From the NCBI GenBank assembly GCA_012064415.1, contig SSNU01000052.1, forward strand, positions 62,001 to 126,000: a stretch of DNA of 64,000 nt, written 5' to 3'. Source of the DNA: Gyrodactylus bullatarudis. Its lineage: Eukaryota > Platyhelminthes > Monogenea > Gyrodactylidea > Gyrodactylidae. Shown here in pieces: positions 1 to 10,890 of the stretch (positions within the stretch are counted from its first letter, which is position 1; each line of letters begins with the position of its first letter). The notes below the pieces were generated by a model. The model saw nothing but the letters and a program-made list of their open reading frames with translations, made no database searches and was not told the DNA's origin. Position numbers and translations under genes: made by a program.

Positions 1-396
1 GTGATACCTCATTTTCCCATTGAGATGAATGAGAAAAGTCTAATTCAAAATGATATTCGTAGGATAGATAAAATTTCGACATAACACCGAATAACCAAGA
101 AACTAATTAATATTTTTCCATTGTTTCTGCTTATGCATCCATTAAGATACGTTACCATCCCTGGGATTTATTAAGTTGATTTATTCCAAGGTCTCTGACA
201 TTTTCCCCCTTAACGAATTAATTAATACATAAAAGAAATATTCATATCTGGAAGATTTGGACATATTACTTCAGTTTCTAGTCAATTGGGAATTCTTTTT
301 CGTTCTCCAACATTGTACACTTGCTTCTTGTTCAAATTATTTGGATTTGAAAATATCCAGATATTTCAGCATTTTGTAATCTTTTAACTTTTAAAG
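1..396. other. Intron sequence before the first visible ArgRS exon
   Basis: AT-rich sequence with no recognisable coding segment. I looked for the exon that should come just before the ArgRS anticodon-binding segment and did not see it, so the preceding exon is probably left of the window. The intron ends in an AG at 395-396. Confidence 0.5.
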
Positions 397-644
397 CTCA
401 ATTGGAAGAACAGCCGGTCTCACACCAAACGATATCAAGGAAATGGCAAAATCAGAAAACTTAATCTTGGAACATGAAAAGGAAATCAAATTGGCCAAGG
501 CCATCTGCAAGCTCCCTGAAATCCTCTTGAGAATTGAGAAGGATTTATTAATGCATACCCTCTGCGATTATCTCTATGAAATAAGTTGTACTTTTACTGA
601 ATTCTACGATGCCTGTTACTGCGTTGAAAAGGATCCAAAAACTG
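397..644 (+). CDS. RARS1: Arginine--tRNA ligase, cytoplasmic: penultimate exon
   Basis: Encodes part of the C-terminal DALR anticodon-binding domain of cytosolic arginyl-tRNA synthetase, which charges tRNA(Arg) with arginine. The frame reads through SIGRTAG, EHEKEIKLAK, LHTLCDYLYE and FTEFYDACYCVEKD; the DALR-domain signature (CDYxYE, TEFYDxCYCVEKD) is very close to the animal enzyme. The exon opens after an AG at 395-396, in split-codon phase, and ends at ACTG before a GTAAGA donor at 645. The ATG at 443 is internal and is not the start. Upstream catalytic exons lie outside the window. Confidence 0.9.
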
Positions 645-1013
645 GTAAGATATACAATCTTGTTCCTCTATTCTATAGATTATAATGAATACCATTTTTA
701 TGGGCTCGTAGAGAAGTAAAATTTTCAAGCAAACTCCACAGCCAAAGTCACAAATCGTCTAGAAGATTAAATCCAGTACCAAGTCAGAATTCTTGACCTT
801 TTGTCTAAACACTGGATTTCTTTTTCTATTCATTCGAATTCTTGATTTTTTTATTTATTTGTTGCAAGCTAGCACTTTTTAATTTAATTTATTTGTATTT
901 TATGGGTCATTTTCAGAAAAGACGAGTCCTTTAGAAATTTAGCATTCCTGATTACTTTCACTCAAGGTTCTCTGGTCACACCTAGTGTTTAAATTTTTCC
1001 TTTTTTCCCTTAG

Positions 1014-1123
1014 GCAAAGTAGTCAAAGTCAACAAGTCAAGAATGCTGCTATGTGACGCAACTGCCAAGGTTATGAAGAAAGGCTTTGATATTTTGGGTA
1101 TTAAGCCTCTCCAAAGAATGTAG
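1014..1123 (+). CDS. RARS1: Arginine--tRNA ligase, cytoplasmic: last exon
   Basis: Follows a 369-bp intron (645-1013) with a pyrimidine-rich tract ending in TTAG. Joined to the previous exon in frame it reads [20 protein letters not shown] and then [16 protein letters not shown] before a TAG at 1121. The C-terminal [13 protein letters not shown] is the invariant tail of eukaryotic ArgRS and completes the anticodon-binding helical bundle. I see no clear polyadenylation signal in the next 150 bp. Confidence 0.92.
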
Positions 1124-1642
1124 AACGTATGCATGGAACTTTCTTTAACATGGAAAATTAAACTTTTCTTCATGAAATATATATTGTATGTGAATGATAA
1201 CGATTTATTGATTCTGAAAATCATATTGAACTGACCAAGTTTTTCGATGAAACACTCCAAATAGAATGCACCAAAGCTTAGCTCATAATAATCCAGGAGT
1301 AATTCATCTTGAAGAGAAATTTATCGAAATGGCAGGCAATTTTCTAATGCTTTTTTTTAAATCGATTTAAATTAGGCGACATTTTAGATTTTGAATTGGC
1401 CCTATTTTTAAACCTAAATGGGAAAATTTTTGTTGATTTCAAAGTGTGAAAGGAATCAAACTTGATTGTTCTGAATCAGCAGTAGACAAAGAAAAAAAAA
1501 TATCCCTGTTCAATTATAATTGGAATAACCAGTAGATTGGAAAAAAATCGGGCCAAATTGAAATTGAAAAGTCGAATTTCTTTCTTAAATCGGTAGAAAT
1601 TAAAATTTACCAAAGAATAGCTTCATCTTTCAGGATCATTAA

Positions 1643-1844
1643 CCCTTTCGGTGCCATATATGTCCATTTTCCAATTTTTTGAACTTTCATGCCAGTCTGA
1701 TAGGTTTCTGGATCAATTAAAGTTTAAATTGAAGCCCACAATGTGAACTTGCATTAATAATATTTTTTGCCAAATAACTTGGCATCTTCATAGCTAAATT
1801 TTGGTTTTTATAAAAATTGTGAAATAGTCTCGGCACCGAAAGGG
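1643..1844 (+). mobile_element. piggyBac-type MITE, complete copy 1
   Basis: A 202-bp element bounded on both sides by TTAA (1639-1642 and 1845-1848). Its ends are inverted repeats: CCCTTTCGGTGCC at the left and GGCACCGAAAGGG at the right. TTAA target duplications and termini starting CCC are the hallmarks of piggyBac. It has no coding capacity. A second complete copy is at 48733-48948 and a truncated inverted copy at 43391-43474. Confidence 0.85.
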
Positions 1845-2465
1845 TTAAAATAAAAAATAATTATTTTTACAAGGTAATCAGGACTGTTAATTGAACATAA
1901 TCATTAAGTTCCAACATTTTAAAGTTACTACGAATACCAAATAATTTTTATTATACTTAAATTAAGTGTTGTATTTCGAATGAACCCTGTAAATGAGAGA
2001 ATCATTTTAAAGTTGAATGGTCAAGATTTGGATAAAAATTATTTCCTAATCTCATTGATGAGTGTAATTGCCCTTCACAAAGATCTCAACAAATCATGAC
2101 TTTCAAGTATTTTTCTAAAATTTCTTAAACGTAACTAAATTTAATTAAAAATCCATTTTAGTTGTATTGAAGAACAAAAATTTTATAATCTAATTATTTG
2201 CTTCATTAGATTATTCATTCTGTCTTGAATACTTGAAATGAAATGAGATTTCTTTTGTATGTGGAAAGTCACCAAAAAAAACATAAACACAATGCTATTC
2301 GTATTCTGGCTTAAAGAGAAATTTCTAAAAAAAGATTTTAAGCTCATTTCGTTTTGAAGATTTTGAATGGCGAATTGAAATAAATGTATTGACTTTTTTG
2401 TAATTGTGGTGCCAAGTAACAATTTTTGATCCTTCTACTACTCTGATATTTTTTCAGTAAAATCA

Positions 2466-2714
2466 GCTAGTTGAAGATGCAAAAACAAGATCATGAAATG
2501 GAGAAAAAAATTTTGGAAAAAACAATTTTTAAGGAAAATACGGCAAATTTGAAATCTTATCCAATTGTTTTTTTTTCCAAAAATTTTTTTCTCCATGTTG
2601 TGAAAGAGGGCCTTATGATCTAGATTCCAAAAAATCTTGATCAAATTCGATTTCTTGAAAGAAAAATTAAGAATTTTGTAAAAATTATAAATTCCCATCT
2701 TCATATTAACTAGC
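2466..2714. repeat. Foldback element of the CTAG family
   Basis: Starts GCTAGTTGAAGATG and ends CATCTTCATATTAACTAGC, so the ends are inverted copies. The interior also pairs with itself (TGGAGAAAAAAATTTTGGAA near 2494 against the reverse near 2575). Same family as the elements at 8646, 20578, 26214, 30392 and 34396. Confidence 0.7.
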
Positions 2715-2892
2715 TTTACATGATAAAGATTTTTAATAAAAAATTTCAATGAAATGATTTATCATCAATTTTAAAATATCATTACTTTAAAGTAGATCAT
2801 ATAATATAATAGTCATTCATTCTATCGTTTGTATACTAAATTGCTATTTTTAACCTACTATTTTTGAGGCTCTGGTTATAACCAATGGTTGT

Positions 2893-3080
2893 TAACCCTC
2901 ATACCTACGAATAGCATCGTGTTTTCACGAAATATTTAAAGGAGGATTTTGAACAAAATTATTATTAGCCAGTGGTTCATAAATTTTGATTAAATTTATC
3001 CTTTTCTCGGGTTGTACATACATTTATCATTAGAACACCATTCAATAGAGAATTAAAAATTAAACAAGGATGCCAAAATG
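2893..3080. repeat. Dispersed repeat shared with 59.9-60.2 kb
   Basis: Shares the phrase CATACCTAC followed by TAGCATC and, further on, AACACCATTCAATAGAGAAT with about 59890-60135, in the same order and orientation. The family is unclassified and the boundaries are approximate. Confidence 0.5.
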
Positions 3081-3377
3081 CAATTTTCTATCTTAAAATA
3101 AAGAGCTTGGAGCTCATTTCAAAACAGTGTGAATTTTTTTATGTTTCTGATGTATGTATTAGGAAATTTCGATCCTCAGTTTCAATCATTGCTTAGAAGT
3201 TGAGAATATTACAGTGTAATATTATTACATGCTTAATCGTGCTTTTTCGATATTCATTAAATAGACAATTTCATGTCAGAAAATTTTTCAGATGGCTTCA
3301 TTTTTATGTTGATTTGTAAAATAAATTAAAGAAAACTACCAAGAAAAAAGTTATGATTAGGGTTTGATATGTTATAG

Positions 3378-4088
3378 ACTATTAATAATTCTCTAGATAT
3401 TGATATTGTAGTAAACTTTATTTCAAGATTAGAACAAGATCTATCTTTTTTCTCTCTAAAAATTAACTTTGACAAAAGTTTTTTTATCATTCCCTTTATT
3501 AGTCCGTCAAATCCTATCTTTAATGACTTTAATATTCATATTTTCAAAAGGAAATTCTTGGTTCGTGATCTTGGTCTTGAATATGATTATAACTTGCGTT
3601 TTGATAATTATATAAAATCGATTGCTAATGTTTTTGCTGCAAGGACCCTTCATATTCATAGAACTGCCAAATCAATCCAACTAAAAATTCTGCTCTTCAA
3701 AACGTATGCTAGACCTGCCATTGAATACTGCTCTGCAATCTGGAGTCCTTCTGCCTTATCAATGTCTTTTATCCTTGAAACTATTCAGAAACGATTTATT
3801 CGCTTATGCAATCTCCCATCCAGTGGTTTCGGCAAAATAAGACTCCTCAGGCACCGTAGAAATTTTAGATGTATTAAACTTGCTAAAGACAATGTTCAAA
3901 GTTTATGGAATATTCAAATAAATCAAAGAGTCCTGAGAAATAACAATGTTAAAATTAAAAGACCTTTAAACAATGCCTTAAAGTCCCTTTATTTTTTTGA
4001 TAGACTTCCATCTTTATTTAACGAAATCTCTCGCAAAAATATCGCATTTACTAAAAAAGATTTATATAACTACCTGGAAAACTTTTGA
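3378..4088 (+). pseudogene. Non-LTR retrotransposon (LINE) ORF2, 5'-truncated 3' fragment
   Basis: An open frame of about 236 codons without a start codon, corresponding to the end of the reverse transcriptase and the C-terminal region of a LINE ORF2. It reads VRDLGLEYDYNLRF, LLFKTYARPAIEYCSAIW, LETIQKRFIRLC and LLRHRRNFR, the usual order of thumb and C-terminal motifs in APE-type LINEs (YxxxRPxxEYCSxIWxP). It aligns motif by motif with the end of the larger element at 17156-19856, so both belong to one clade. The 3' tail is TTTA-rich (to about 4155), as expected for target-primed reverse transcription. The 5' end is lost just before 3378. Confidence 0.85.
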
Positions 4089-4384
4089 TACATATATATA
4101 TTTTTTTCTTTTTTGATACAATATGACAATAAATTTATTTATTTATTTATTACATAATAAAATAGGATTGGTCAGTAAAAATATTTACTCATTTCAAACA
4201 GGTATATGGTTGATAATTTATTCATTAACAATATTACCTAGTTGGTTGATTCTACCTAGTTGATATGATTATTACCAGGGTGCCCAAAAAGTATATTTCT
4301 TCCCTGAAGATATGGACTAATTGGAAAACGTTTGAGGTAGGACCATTGGGTACGAAGATTTGAAAGAATATATTTAAAAAAAAA

Positions 4385-4413
4385 ATTTATCGCAACCCCC
4401 CAACCACCCGTGT
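4385..4413 (-). repeat. Orphan terminus related to the 43.6-46.9 kb transposon
   Basis: On the reverse strand this begins ACACGGGTGGTTGGGGGG and continues TTGCGATAAAT, identical to the outer 29 bp of the 640-bp inverted repeat at 43590. Homology stops inward of about 4385, so this is a relative sharing only the terminus, or a heavily deleted copy. Confidence 0.65.
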
Positions 4414-5344
4414 AGTTATTTAAAAGTTTAAATAGTATAAGAATAAATAGGAGTTTAAAAATAGTTAGTTTTAATAGTTTATAACTTCGGAACTCACGGT
4501 AATACGTAACTTTTGAATCTTTTATTTTCAATTTTAGAGCCTTATAAAAAAATTGGGGGTATGCCATCTATAAAGGGACTACTGCACCAAGAGTTCTTTT
4601 CAAATGAACCTTTTTGTTGCTAATAAAATTTCGTGAATTTCAAAACAAAAAATTTCATTCCTTTGTATTGAATTATTTACTTTTCAAAAGTACATCAAGT
4701 ATCTCATGATAAAAAATCGAAATATTAACAAGAGCAATTTTTAAAATAACAATAATATCCCATTGCAATCAAATGAGGGATTATCTATAGAGATACATCT
4801 TATCTATAAACTGGAGTAAAGGAAGAAGATTATTGTTTGTTGAAAATGATGAAGAGTCAACAAAATTGCTATGAAGCTGTATCTCTCAATTTAAGATTCT
4901 TCAACTATTCAAATCAGAATCAGTTAATATTACTAATCGCAATCCGATGAAACTATTATTTTTTTACATTGAATCGGGTGAATTTGCTCTTACGAGCTAG
5001 TAATGAAACAGGGAAGTAATTTTAATTTTCTACTAAGAAAATCAGGGATAAATAGAATGGAGAAGATGAATTAGATAATTCCTGCTCAAATTAGTGATTT
5101 GTATGAATCCCTGTAACTTACTCAAAATAACATGTGATAAAATTGCCGTGATATAAAACTAATTAATAGACTTGGGATGAAATTTCGTCAAACTAATAAA
5201 ACTGCCTGTAATTTTGTTTAATTAATCTTTGAGCTGATCAACCCACCATGCTTGGCCGAGTCAACAATTTGAATGCTTCTGGTATTAAAAATCCAATGCA
5301 TAAAAAATCATTAAATAATAAACTGATTTTCACTGAATAAAATT

Positions 5345-5525
5345 AAGGGTTATTCACCATGTTAGTATCAATTTTTTAATTATTTTCACGATTAGTATAA
5401 TAGACCGGTATTATTTTCCAAAGTAGTATCACTTTTTTTTATTATTTTCTATTACAGTATCAATAATGATAATTATTTCAAAAACAGTATAATATACCAA
5501 TATATATTTTCAGAATTAGTATTAA
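5345..5525. repeat. AT-rich block of AGTAT(C/A)A / ATTATTTTC repeats
   Basis: About six degenerate copies of a roughly 30-bp unit with the pattern AGTATCA or AGTATAA followed by an ATTATTTTC-like run. A short reverse-strand copy of the same pattern lies near 28850-28920. It lies just beyond the 3' end of the MULE relic and could be part of that element's terminal region, but I found no partner on the other side. Confidence 0.4.
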
Positions 5526-5785
5526 TTTGAAGAAACATAACTATAATCAGATCAATTTCGAAAAAAAACTTATTCGAACATAGTTTTAAAGTCAGCAAAA
5601 CTAAACAAATACGGTTTATAGAAATTATAATAAGATTTTCTCGGCTACTGAACGAATTCTTTTCCTCTTTTACGTGAATCAGACTTTGGTTTCAGATATG
5701 ATGATTTTAGACCATTCAAATCACAGAAATTAAATTCAGTACTGTACATTTGTTTCAATTCTGATATCTTGTAATAATTCGGAAG

Positions 5786-6566
5786 TTAGTTTTCTACATT
5801 TAAATTATTATAAGTGAGTGCTGCAATAACATGTACACATATAACCCCGTTTATCTTCATAAATCCACAAGAACACGATAACACTTTTAGATCAACTATT
5901 TTGAAAATTAGATTTGTAGAATTTTTCCCGACTCGATAAATTTCAGGATTTATTGTACTATGAACTTCAATACTCAGACCTAGTCCTATTTCTCGATCTG
6001 ATAACAATACAAGGTCTTTGATGTTTGGAAGGTCTAGACATTTTTTTAAATTTCTAAGAAAGTATGTCCAGGTTGACTCTGATTCTGAACCGACAATTGA
6101 TATCGCAATTGGAAATGTGTTATTGCTACCGTCAATACTAGTAGCGACCGATATATAGGTAGCATTCATACCATCTTGACTCTTGATAATGTTGACACAA
6201 TCTTTAGGTTTTAAACTTACATTCTCGTGAATAGGTCGAATAAGCTTCTTAATTTTTTCTTTGGTGGCTATTGAGTTTAACTTAAGAATTTATATAAAAA
6301 TAGTTTACCTCAGAACAAGTGTGATCCTTCCAAGAAATCAAATAGTAAAAGCTGTCCACTCTTAGACTAAAACGAGCTTCGAAATCACATTCTTCTTTAA
6401 CACATTTAACATGGTAGTACTTTTTTGAACATTGGGACACCTTGGATTGACGATATACTCCGCATGAGTCTCTAATAAATTCCTTTACTCTTTCGAAAGA
6501 TGAAAAAGAACAACCTTTTACTGGCATGTGAATCGTGAAAATGAATATCTTAGAGTCTAAGCCCAT
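5786..6566 (-). pseudogene. MULE (Mutator-like) transposase relic with SWIM finger
   Basis: Read on the reverse strand from 6566. First comes an N-terminal zinc-binding module (VKCVKEECDFEARF, then WKDHTCSE) of the FLYWCH/WRKY-like type found at the front of MULE transposases. Next comes KEKIKKLIRPIHENVSLKP, then the MULE core: QDGMNATYIS with the first catalytic Asp, DGSNNTFPIAISIVGSESES, a WTYFLRNLKK segment and the second Asp in LLSDREIGLG. It ends in a SWIM CxCxnCxH finger, CSCGFMKINGVICVHVIAAL. The stretch between the second Asp and the SWIM finger is far too short, so an internal deletion has removed the part carrying the third acidic catalytic residue. The N-terminal part and the core are in different frames across a 28-bp segment near 6283-6310. 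Confidence 0.8.
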
Positions 6567-6963
6567 CTTAGACCTTAGATAAAATTTTGATTGGCTAGAA
6601 ATTTTTTGGGGGGAGATTAGATAAGACCATGATTAAAATAACAATGTAGTACATTTTATTTGACATCTTGTTTGTTTTCCTTTTGATAGGTGCAAAAAAA
6701 CATCGTTTATTTAGTCAATGTTAATAGAATAGATAAAATGATGATACTTGAAAATTAAGTTTTTTTTTTTTGTTAGAAATTTTTATTAGATATATATAAT
6801 AGACAAAAATAATTTAATCTGGACAATCATTATAGAAAATAAGTTTTTTTGAATCTTGAGCGTCTTGTAAAAGTTAAATGAATAAAATATTATCTAGTGG
6901 ATTTGATATAATGGTAGTAAAGATAAATAGGCCATCAAAGAATTTTCAATAGTCATTCTGGAA

Positions 6964-7617
6964 TTAGTGGAGATTAGAATATAGAAGACTCTTAGTATAG
7001 TCAAGTTTAGAACGAATATGTGACATAATAGATTTTATACTAGAGAGATTATTACATTCACATAATTTATATTTACTATCTATCATATTATATGCAGAGA
7101 GTAGATAGTGATCTGAGAATGATGATCTTCTTAAATTATAGAAATTTTCGACTAATTGAGATGAATTAATAAAAGTTTTTACAATAATAGCATATCTTCG
7201 TAACCAAAGGGGATTTAACCCCGAGGTTGAGATACGATCATTGTATGACGCTAGGTCAGGATAGAGAAAAAATAAAAATTTGGATTGAACATGTTCAATC
7301 TCCAAGGATTTTTCACTGCTTAATGATGGGGCTAGAGGTGAAATATAGTCAAGATAACTAAGAACTAAGGCTTTGTAAGCTTTTAGTCTCAAGTTAACTG
7401 ATTTAGAAAATTTTAGAATTGAGTATATTCGAGAGTTTATTTGAGTCAGATTTGAAAGTGGATTAATTTTAAGTCCATTAGAGATACTGAAACCGAGGTC
7501 TGAAGTTGAGGAGACAATTTCTCCAGGAAGTAGAAGCGATTCCAAGAGGGTTGCAGGGAGACCGCATGGGAATAATAATTTACATTTATCTCTATTAATA
7601 TAGAGCCCCATGGACAT
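6964..7617 (-). pseudogene. Second LINE family: ORF2 C-terminal fragment
   Basis: An open frame of 217 codons on the reverse strand. It carries LYINRDKCKLL, SDLGFSISNGLKINPL, AYKALVLSYLDY, EIEHVQSKFLFFLYPDL and NPLWLRRYAIIVKTFI: the segment after the RT active site (LNxxKC, DLGV, YK.LV.P..EY, VQ..F, LxxRR). The usual IWxP after EY is replaced by ISPLAPSL. It is a different family from the LINE at 3378 and 16434. Upstream of about 7620 the frame is lost, so it is 5'-truncated. Confidence 0.75.
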
Positions 7618-8390
7618 TCAATACCCACTGGGGAGTTTTGAAACCGTTCTCGAAACCGTGAATTTAGAATACTAGTTTTAGTATTCACGAAAATAACACC
7701 TATTCCTCTTTTAATTAGATTTCCTAACGTAGAAAAAGATTGATTTTAATAAGAATAAATTTCTTTAAAGAATATTTTCTCAGATATTGAATTCTTTTGT
7801 TAGTCTGAAATATAAAAGTCTTTAAAACGCAAATCACAGGAAAAACATTAGAGAATTTTTAATTTTCGAAATTGATTAGTGAACGACATTTATCAAAGTT
7901 GTTAGCTTACAAGAACAAGATTTAAACTTTCGTGATCTGTTTCTTTCTACCGACGAGAATTAGTTGTTCTCAAGGGTAAAAGATGTTTCGGAAATGGAAG
8001 AAGAATAGACTGAAGTTTTTTTCATGTTTGTATTGTCTTCGTGACAGGTTAAAGATGATTTTTATTAATGAGATCTTCTCATATTTTATCAGAGATATAA
8101 AGAAAAATAATTTTGAATTAAAAACAATTTTTAGTTTCACATCCTGTCAAATAGAACACTTTGTACAATGTAATAGATTCTTGTTTGAATTGTCAATTTT
8201 TTGCTACCTTCTTTTGTGTCATGGCATTTTAAGGATTTATAAAAAGAATTTTTCTAATCGTTCAAATCTTTCAAGAGAAATTCTATACAGACCAATGTAA
8301 GAGTTCCGAAGAGAATGGATGAGATATAAGCTTGAATAGTATTTGTTACAGTGAATCTGGAAACTAATGTTGAATTAAACGATAGACTCT

Positions 8391-8623
8391 AAAGACTCCC
8401 TGATAGTCTTAAGAATTCCTAGCTAGTTAGGGAATCTGGAAACCCGAGTTATTCATAGTTACAGGGAATCTAGAAACTCAAAGAAGTCTTGAGAAACACT
8501 AAACTTTAAGGAAGTCTTAAGTTTCCAGATTCCCTATAACTATGAATAACTTGAGTAGGGATTCTAAAAAACCGAGTTTCCAGATTCCCTAACTAGGGAT
8601 TCTTATGACTATCAAGGAGTCCA
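8391..8623. repeat. Imperfect 230-bp hairpin with repeated GGAATCTGGAAAC units
   Basis: The left arm GACTCCCTGATAGTCTTAAG...TAGTTAGGGAATCTGGAAAC is matched in inverse by the right arm, which ends CCTAACTAGGGATTC followed by GACTATCAAGGAGTC. The unit AGGGAATCTGGAAAC occurs twice forward (near 8438 and 8463, one mismatch) and twice inverted (near 8522 and 8577), with a fifth partial copy near 8351. Confidence 0.75.
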
Positions 8624-8645
8624 AATTCAATGTAAAATATACAAC

Positions 8646-8978
8646 TAAAGCTAATTGAAATTAAGATGAGAATTTACTTTTTCTACAAAAAACTCAATAT
8701 TTTTCTTCGGAAAGTCAGAAAAAAAATTTTTTTTTCGAATTCTATGAAAAACTAAGCCAATGAGTTAGGAAAATAGTTTCATGATTGGACAAAGGAATCA
8801 AATATGTTAAATCAGATTTTAGAAAATTTTAAGTTTCTTTTATTTTGTCAGAATTTCTTTAAAAAAAATTTTTTTCAAAATATTTCTTCTTTATATCGTG
8901 GAATGATGATCTGGAATCCAAAAAAATTGAGAAATTTGTGAAAATCAAAAATTCCCATCTTCAAACTAACCAGCTTTA
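8646..8978. repeat. Foldback element of the CTAG family
   Basis: Left end TAAAGCTAATTGAAATTAAG then ATGAGAATTTACTTTTTCT; right end AAATTCCCATCTTCAAACTA followed by ACCAGCTTTA. The subterminal phrase ACTCAATATTTTTCTTCGGA is shared with copies at 20610, 26250 and 30745. Confidence 0.65.
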
Positions 8979-9639
8979 ATACAATAGTAAAAATTCATCG
9001 TAGCAGTAAAGATCTTCACCATTAACTTTATTCAGTTTCAGAGATATTGGCGATAAATAAGTATTCATCGATATATCATAATTGAAAATTTTACACATCA
9101 TTTATCGTTCTGGAAAAGAAATACTTTTTAAGATATTAATACACTTTAACAGGAAATTCACAAATTTCATGTAAATTTACATCATGTGGAAGTAAGTGCA
9201 TACTAATCCTAAAGAGAACTTTTTTAATAAACAGAAAAAATCATGACAGTTTCATGTGCAAGCATTTATTTGTTGAAAGTTTTATTGATCCATTCGAAGT
9301 GTTAGGATCAAGAATACTGTAGCACTATCCAGTGTCTGATTCTTAAATTGATTAGGATAACCTTTATAAATCACAGATATCGTAAATTTAAAACCTGTCC
9401 TTCCACTAATTAGTAGAAATCAAATGGTTGCCTTTCATCTGTAAATTGCTTTAGTCTTGAAATATGTCAAATAAAGAACGATTGAAGATTCAATTGTCTT
9501 GAAAAGTAGCAAATTTTCAATGATAAATGAAGCTTGTGAGTTTTAAAAAAGTGCTAGGGATCTTGTAAATAGATTTTGCAAACCGAATGAACAGTTATCA
9601 ATTGATTCTTACATTATAAGAAGAACAAACACGTAGTTG

Positions 9640-10050
9640 CTCACAAGGCTAGGATGAAATATTTTTTTCTCCGAACAACTCACGAGAGTACTTACTATTG
9701 GGATAAAATTTAGTGCTCAGATCATGTTTTGCATATTTTTTAAGTGTGAAAGTCATTCTTCATTATGTCATTGCCCATTTTTCCCACAATGACTCATGGA
9801 CATGATAAAACAACGGAATTTTCTATGAAGGTCCTCTTAATGATAAGATTACTATTTTTGAAAATAAAATAGGAAACTCAAGATATTCCGGATTTTAGTG
9901 ATTGCGTATTAAAATAGAAAAATTCTTGATTTTTAAAACTGAATGACATAATGGTGAAGCATTTTCGGCACATGCTTCAATAAAAAATAATGCTTAGAAT
10001 TGATGGTTTCATCAGAAAAGTTGGTACTAATATGAGATTTAAAATTTTCA
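9640..10050 (+). repeat. Dispersed repeat B, copy 1
   Basis: A roughly 400-bp repeat with landmarks AACTCACGAGAGTACTTACT, CCCACAATGACTCATGGACA, GGTCCTCTTAATGATAAGAT, a segment GGATTTTAGTGATTGCGTA and AAGTTGGTACTAATATGAG. Other copies are at about 31160-31424 (+) and 36165-36565 (-), with a decayed one at 42720-43130. The family is unknown. Confidence 0.65.
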
Positions 10051-10419
10051 CCCTATCCTATTCCTCACTGTAACATGAGAAACCCCTTTCCCTCCCAATA
10101 AGAAAAATAACCAATAAGAAGATACAAATTTTGTTAATTAATTAATTTATTTATAAACTAAACCGGTGCAAGAGTCTGATGAGATCTGGCGAAATAATTA
10201 TGATTCGTCTTATCTTCAAATCCTCATTAGAAAAAAACGTTTTCGAATGAGCTCAGCTATATTCACCTCAGGGAATGAAGATAACTTTAAAGCAGTTAAG
10301 AATAAAAAATCTTAAAATTTTATTGCCGCTTACCTCAAACTCAGAACAGCCATCAGAATAACAGTCCGGTAGTTTACAACTTTAACTGAAATTTCCATCT
10401 TCGTTAATTTTTTTTAACC

Positions 10420-10890
10420 GATGAGTTGCAATAAAAATATTTCTGAAAAAAATCAATCTGGGCGTTTTTCGAAATTTTTATCGATTTCAAAGATTTAAAG
10501 CATTTTGATTCTGACATTTCAGAACATCTTTAGACAAAGAATTCAAATTTGGCCATAGAATTTGAGGAAAACCTGCAATTTCATTTTCTATTTCTTTGTA
10601 AATTGTAAATTATAATAATCATTTTTTATTCAAACTTTAACTCTTATCATTTTCAATGAGAGACCACTGATGATCCTTTGAGAAATGTACATTTGGTTAT
10701 AAATATATTTTCTTACATATTTCTAAATTATGCATTTAAGCAAATTTTGGGACGTTTTTGAACATTTACGTGAATCACTCGAACTTAATAAGTATCAAAT
10801 TGCTTTAAATCTTCAAAATCGATTAAATCTTGGAAAAACGGCCAGATTGATTTTTTTTCAGAAACTTTCTCATTGCAACTTGGATCATAT
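10420..10890. repeat. Palindromic element
   Basis: The left arm near 10420-10515 (GAGTTGCAATAAAAATATTT, AATCAATCTGGGCGTTTTTC, GATTTAAAGCATTTTGAT) is the imperfect reverse complement of 10795-10885. The centre contains the phrase AGACAAAGAATTCAAATTTG shared with foldback copies at 20795 and 30595, so it is probably a diverged member of that family. Confidence 0.55.

Larger units (their letters stand above)
1124..3377. other. Intergenic, transposon-derived, no gene
   Basis: No coding sequence found. It holds a weak fragment of a dispersed repeat near 1370-1450 (also near 12190, 25200 and 34560), a piggyBac-type MITE at 1643, a foldback element at 2466-2714 and a repeat shared with the 59.9-kb region at about 2893-3080. 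Confidence 0.5.
4089..5785. other. Intergenic, no gene
   Basis: Apart from the LINE tail, a short terminus related to the long-TIR transposon at 4385-4413 and an AGTAT-rich repeat block at 5345-5525, I see nothing recognisable. Confidence 0.45.

Noticed and set aside
7446..7688. ORF overlapping the 5' end of the second LINE fragment in another frame
   Set aside because: It is a shadow of the LINE reading frame plus flanking sequence.
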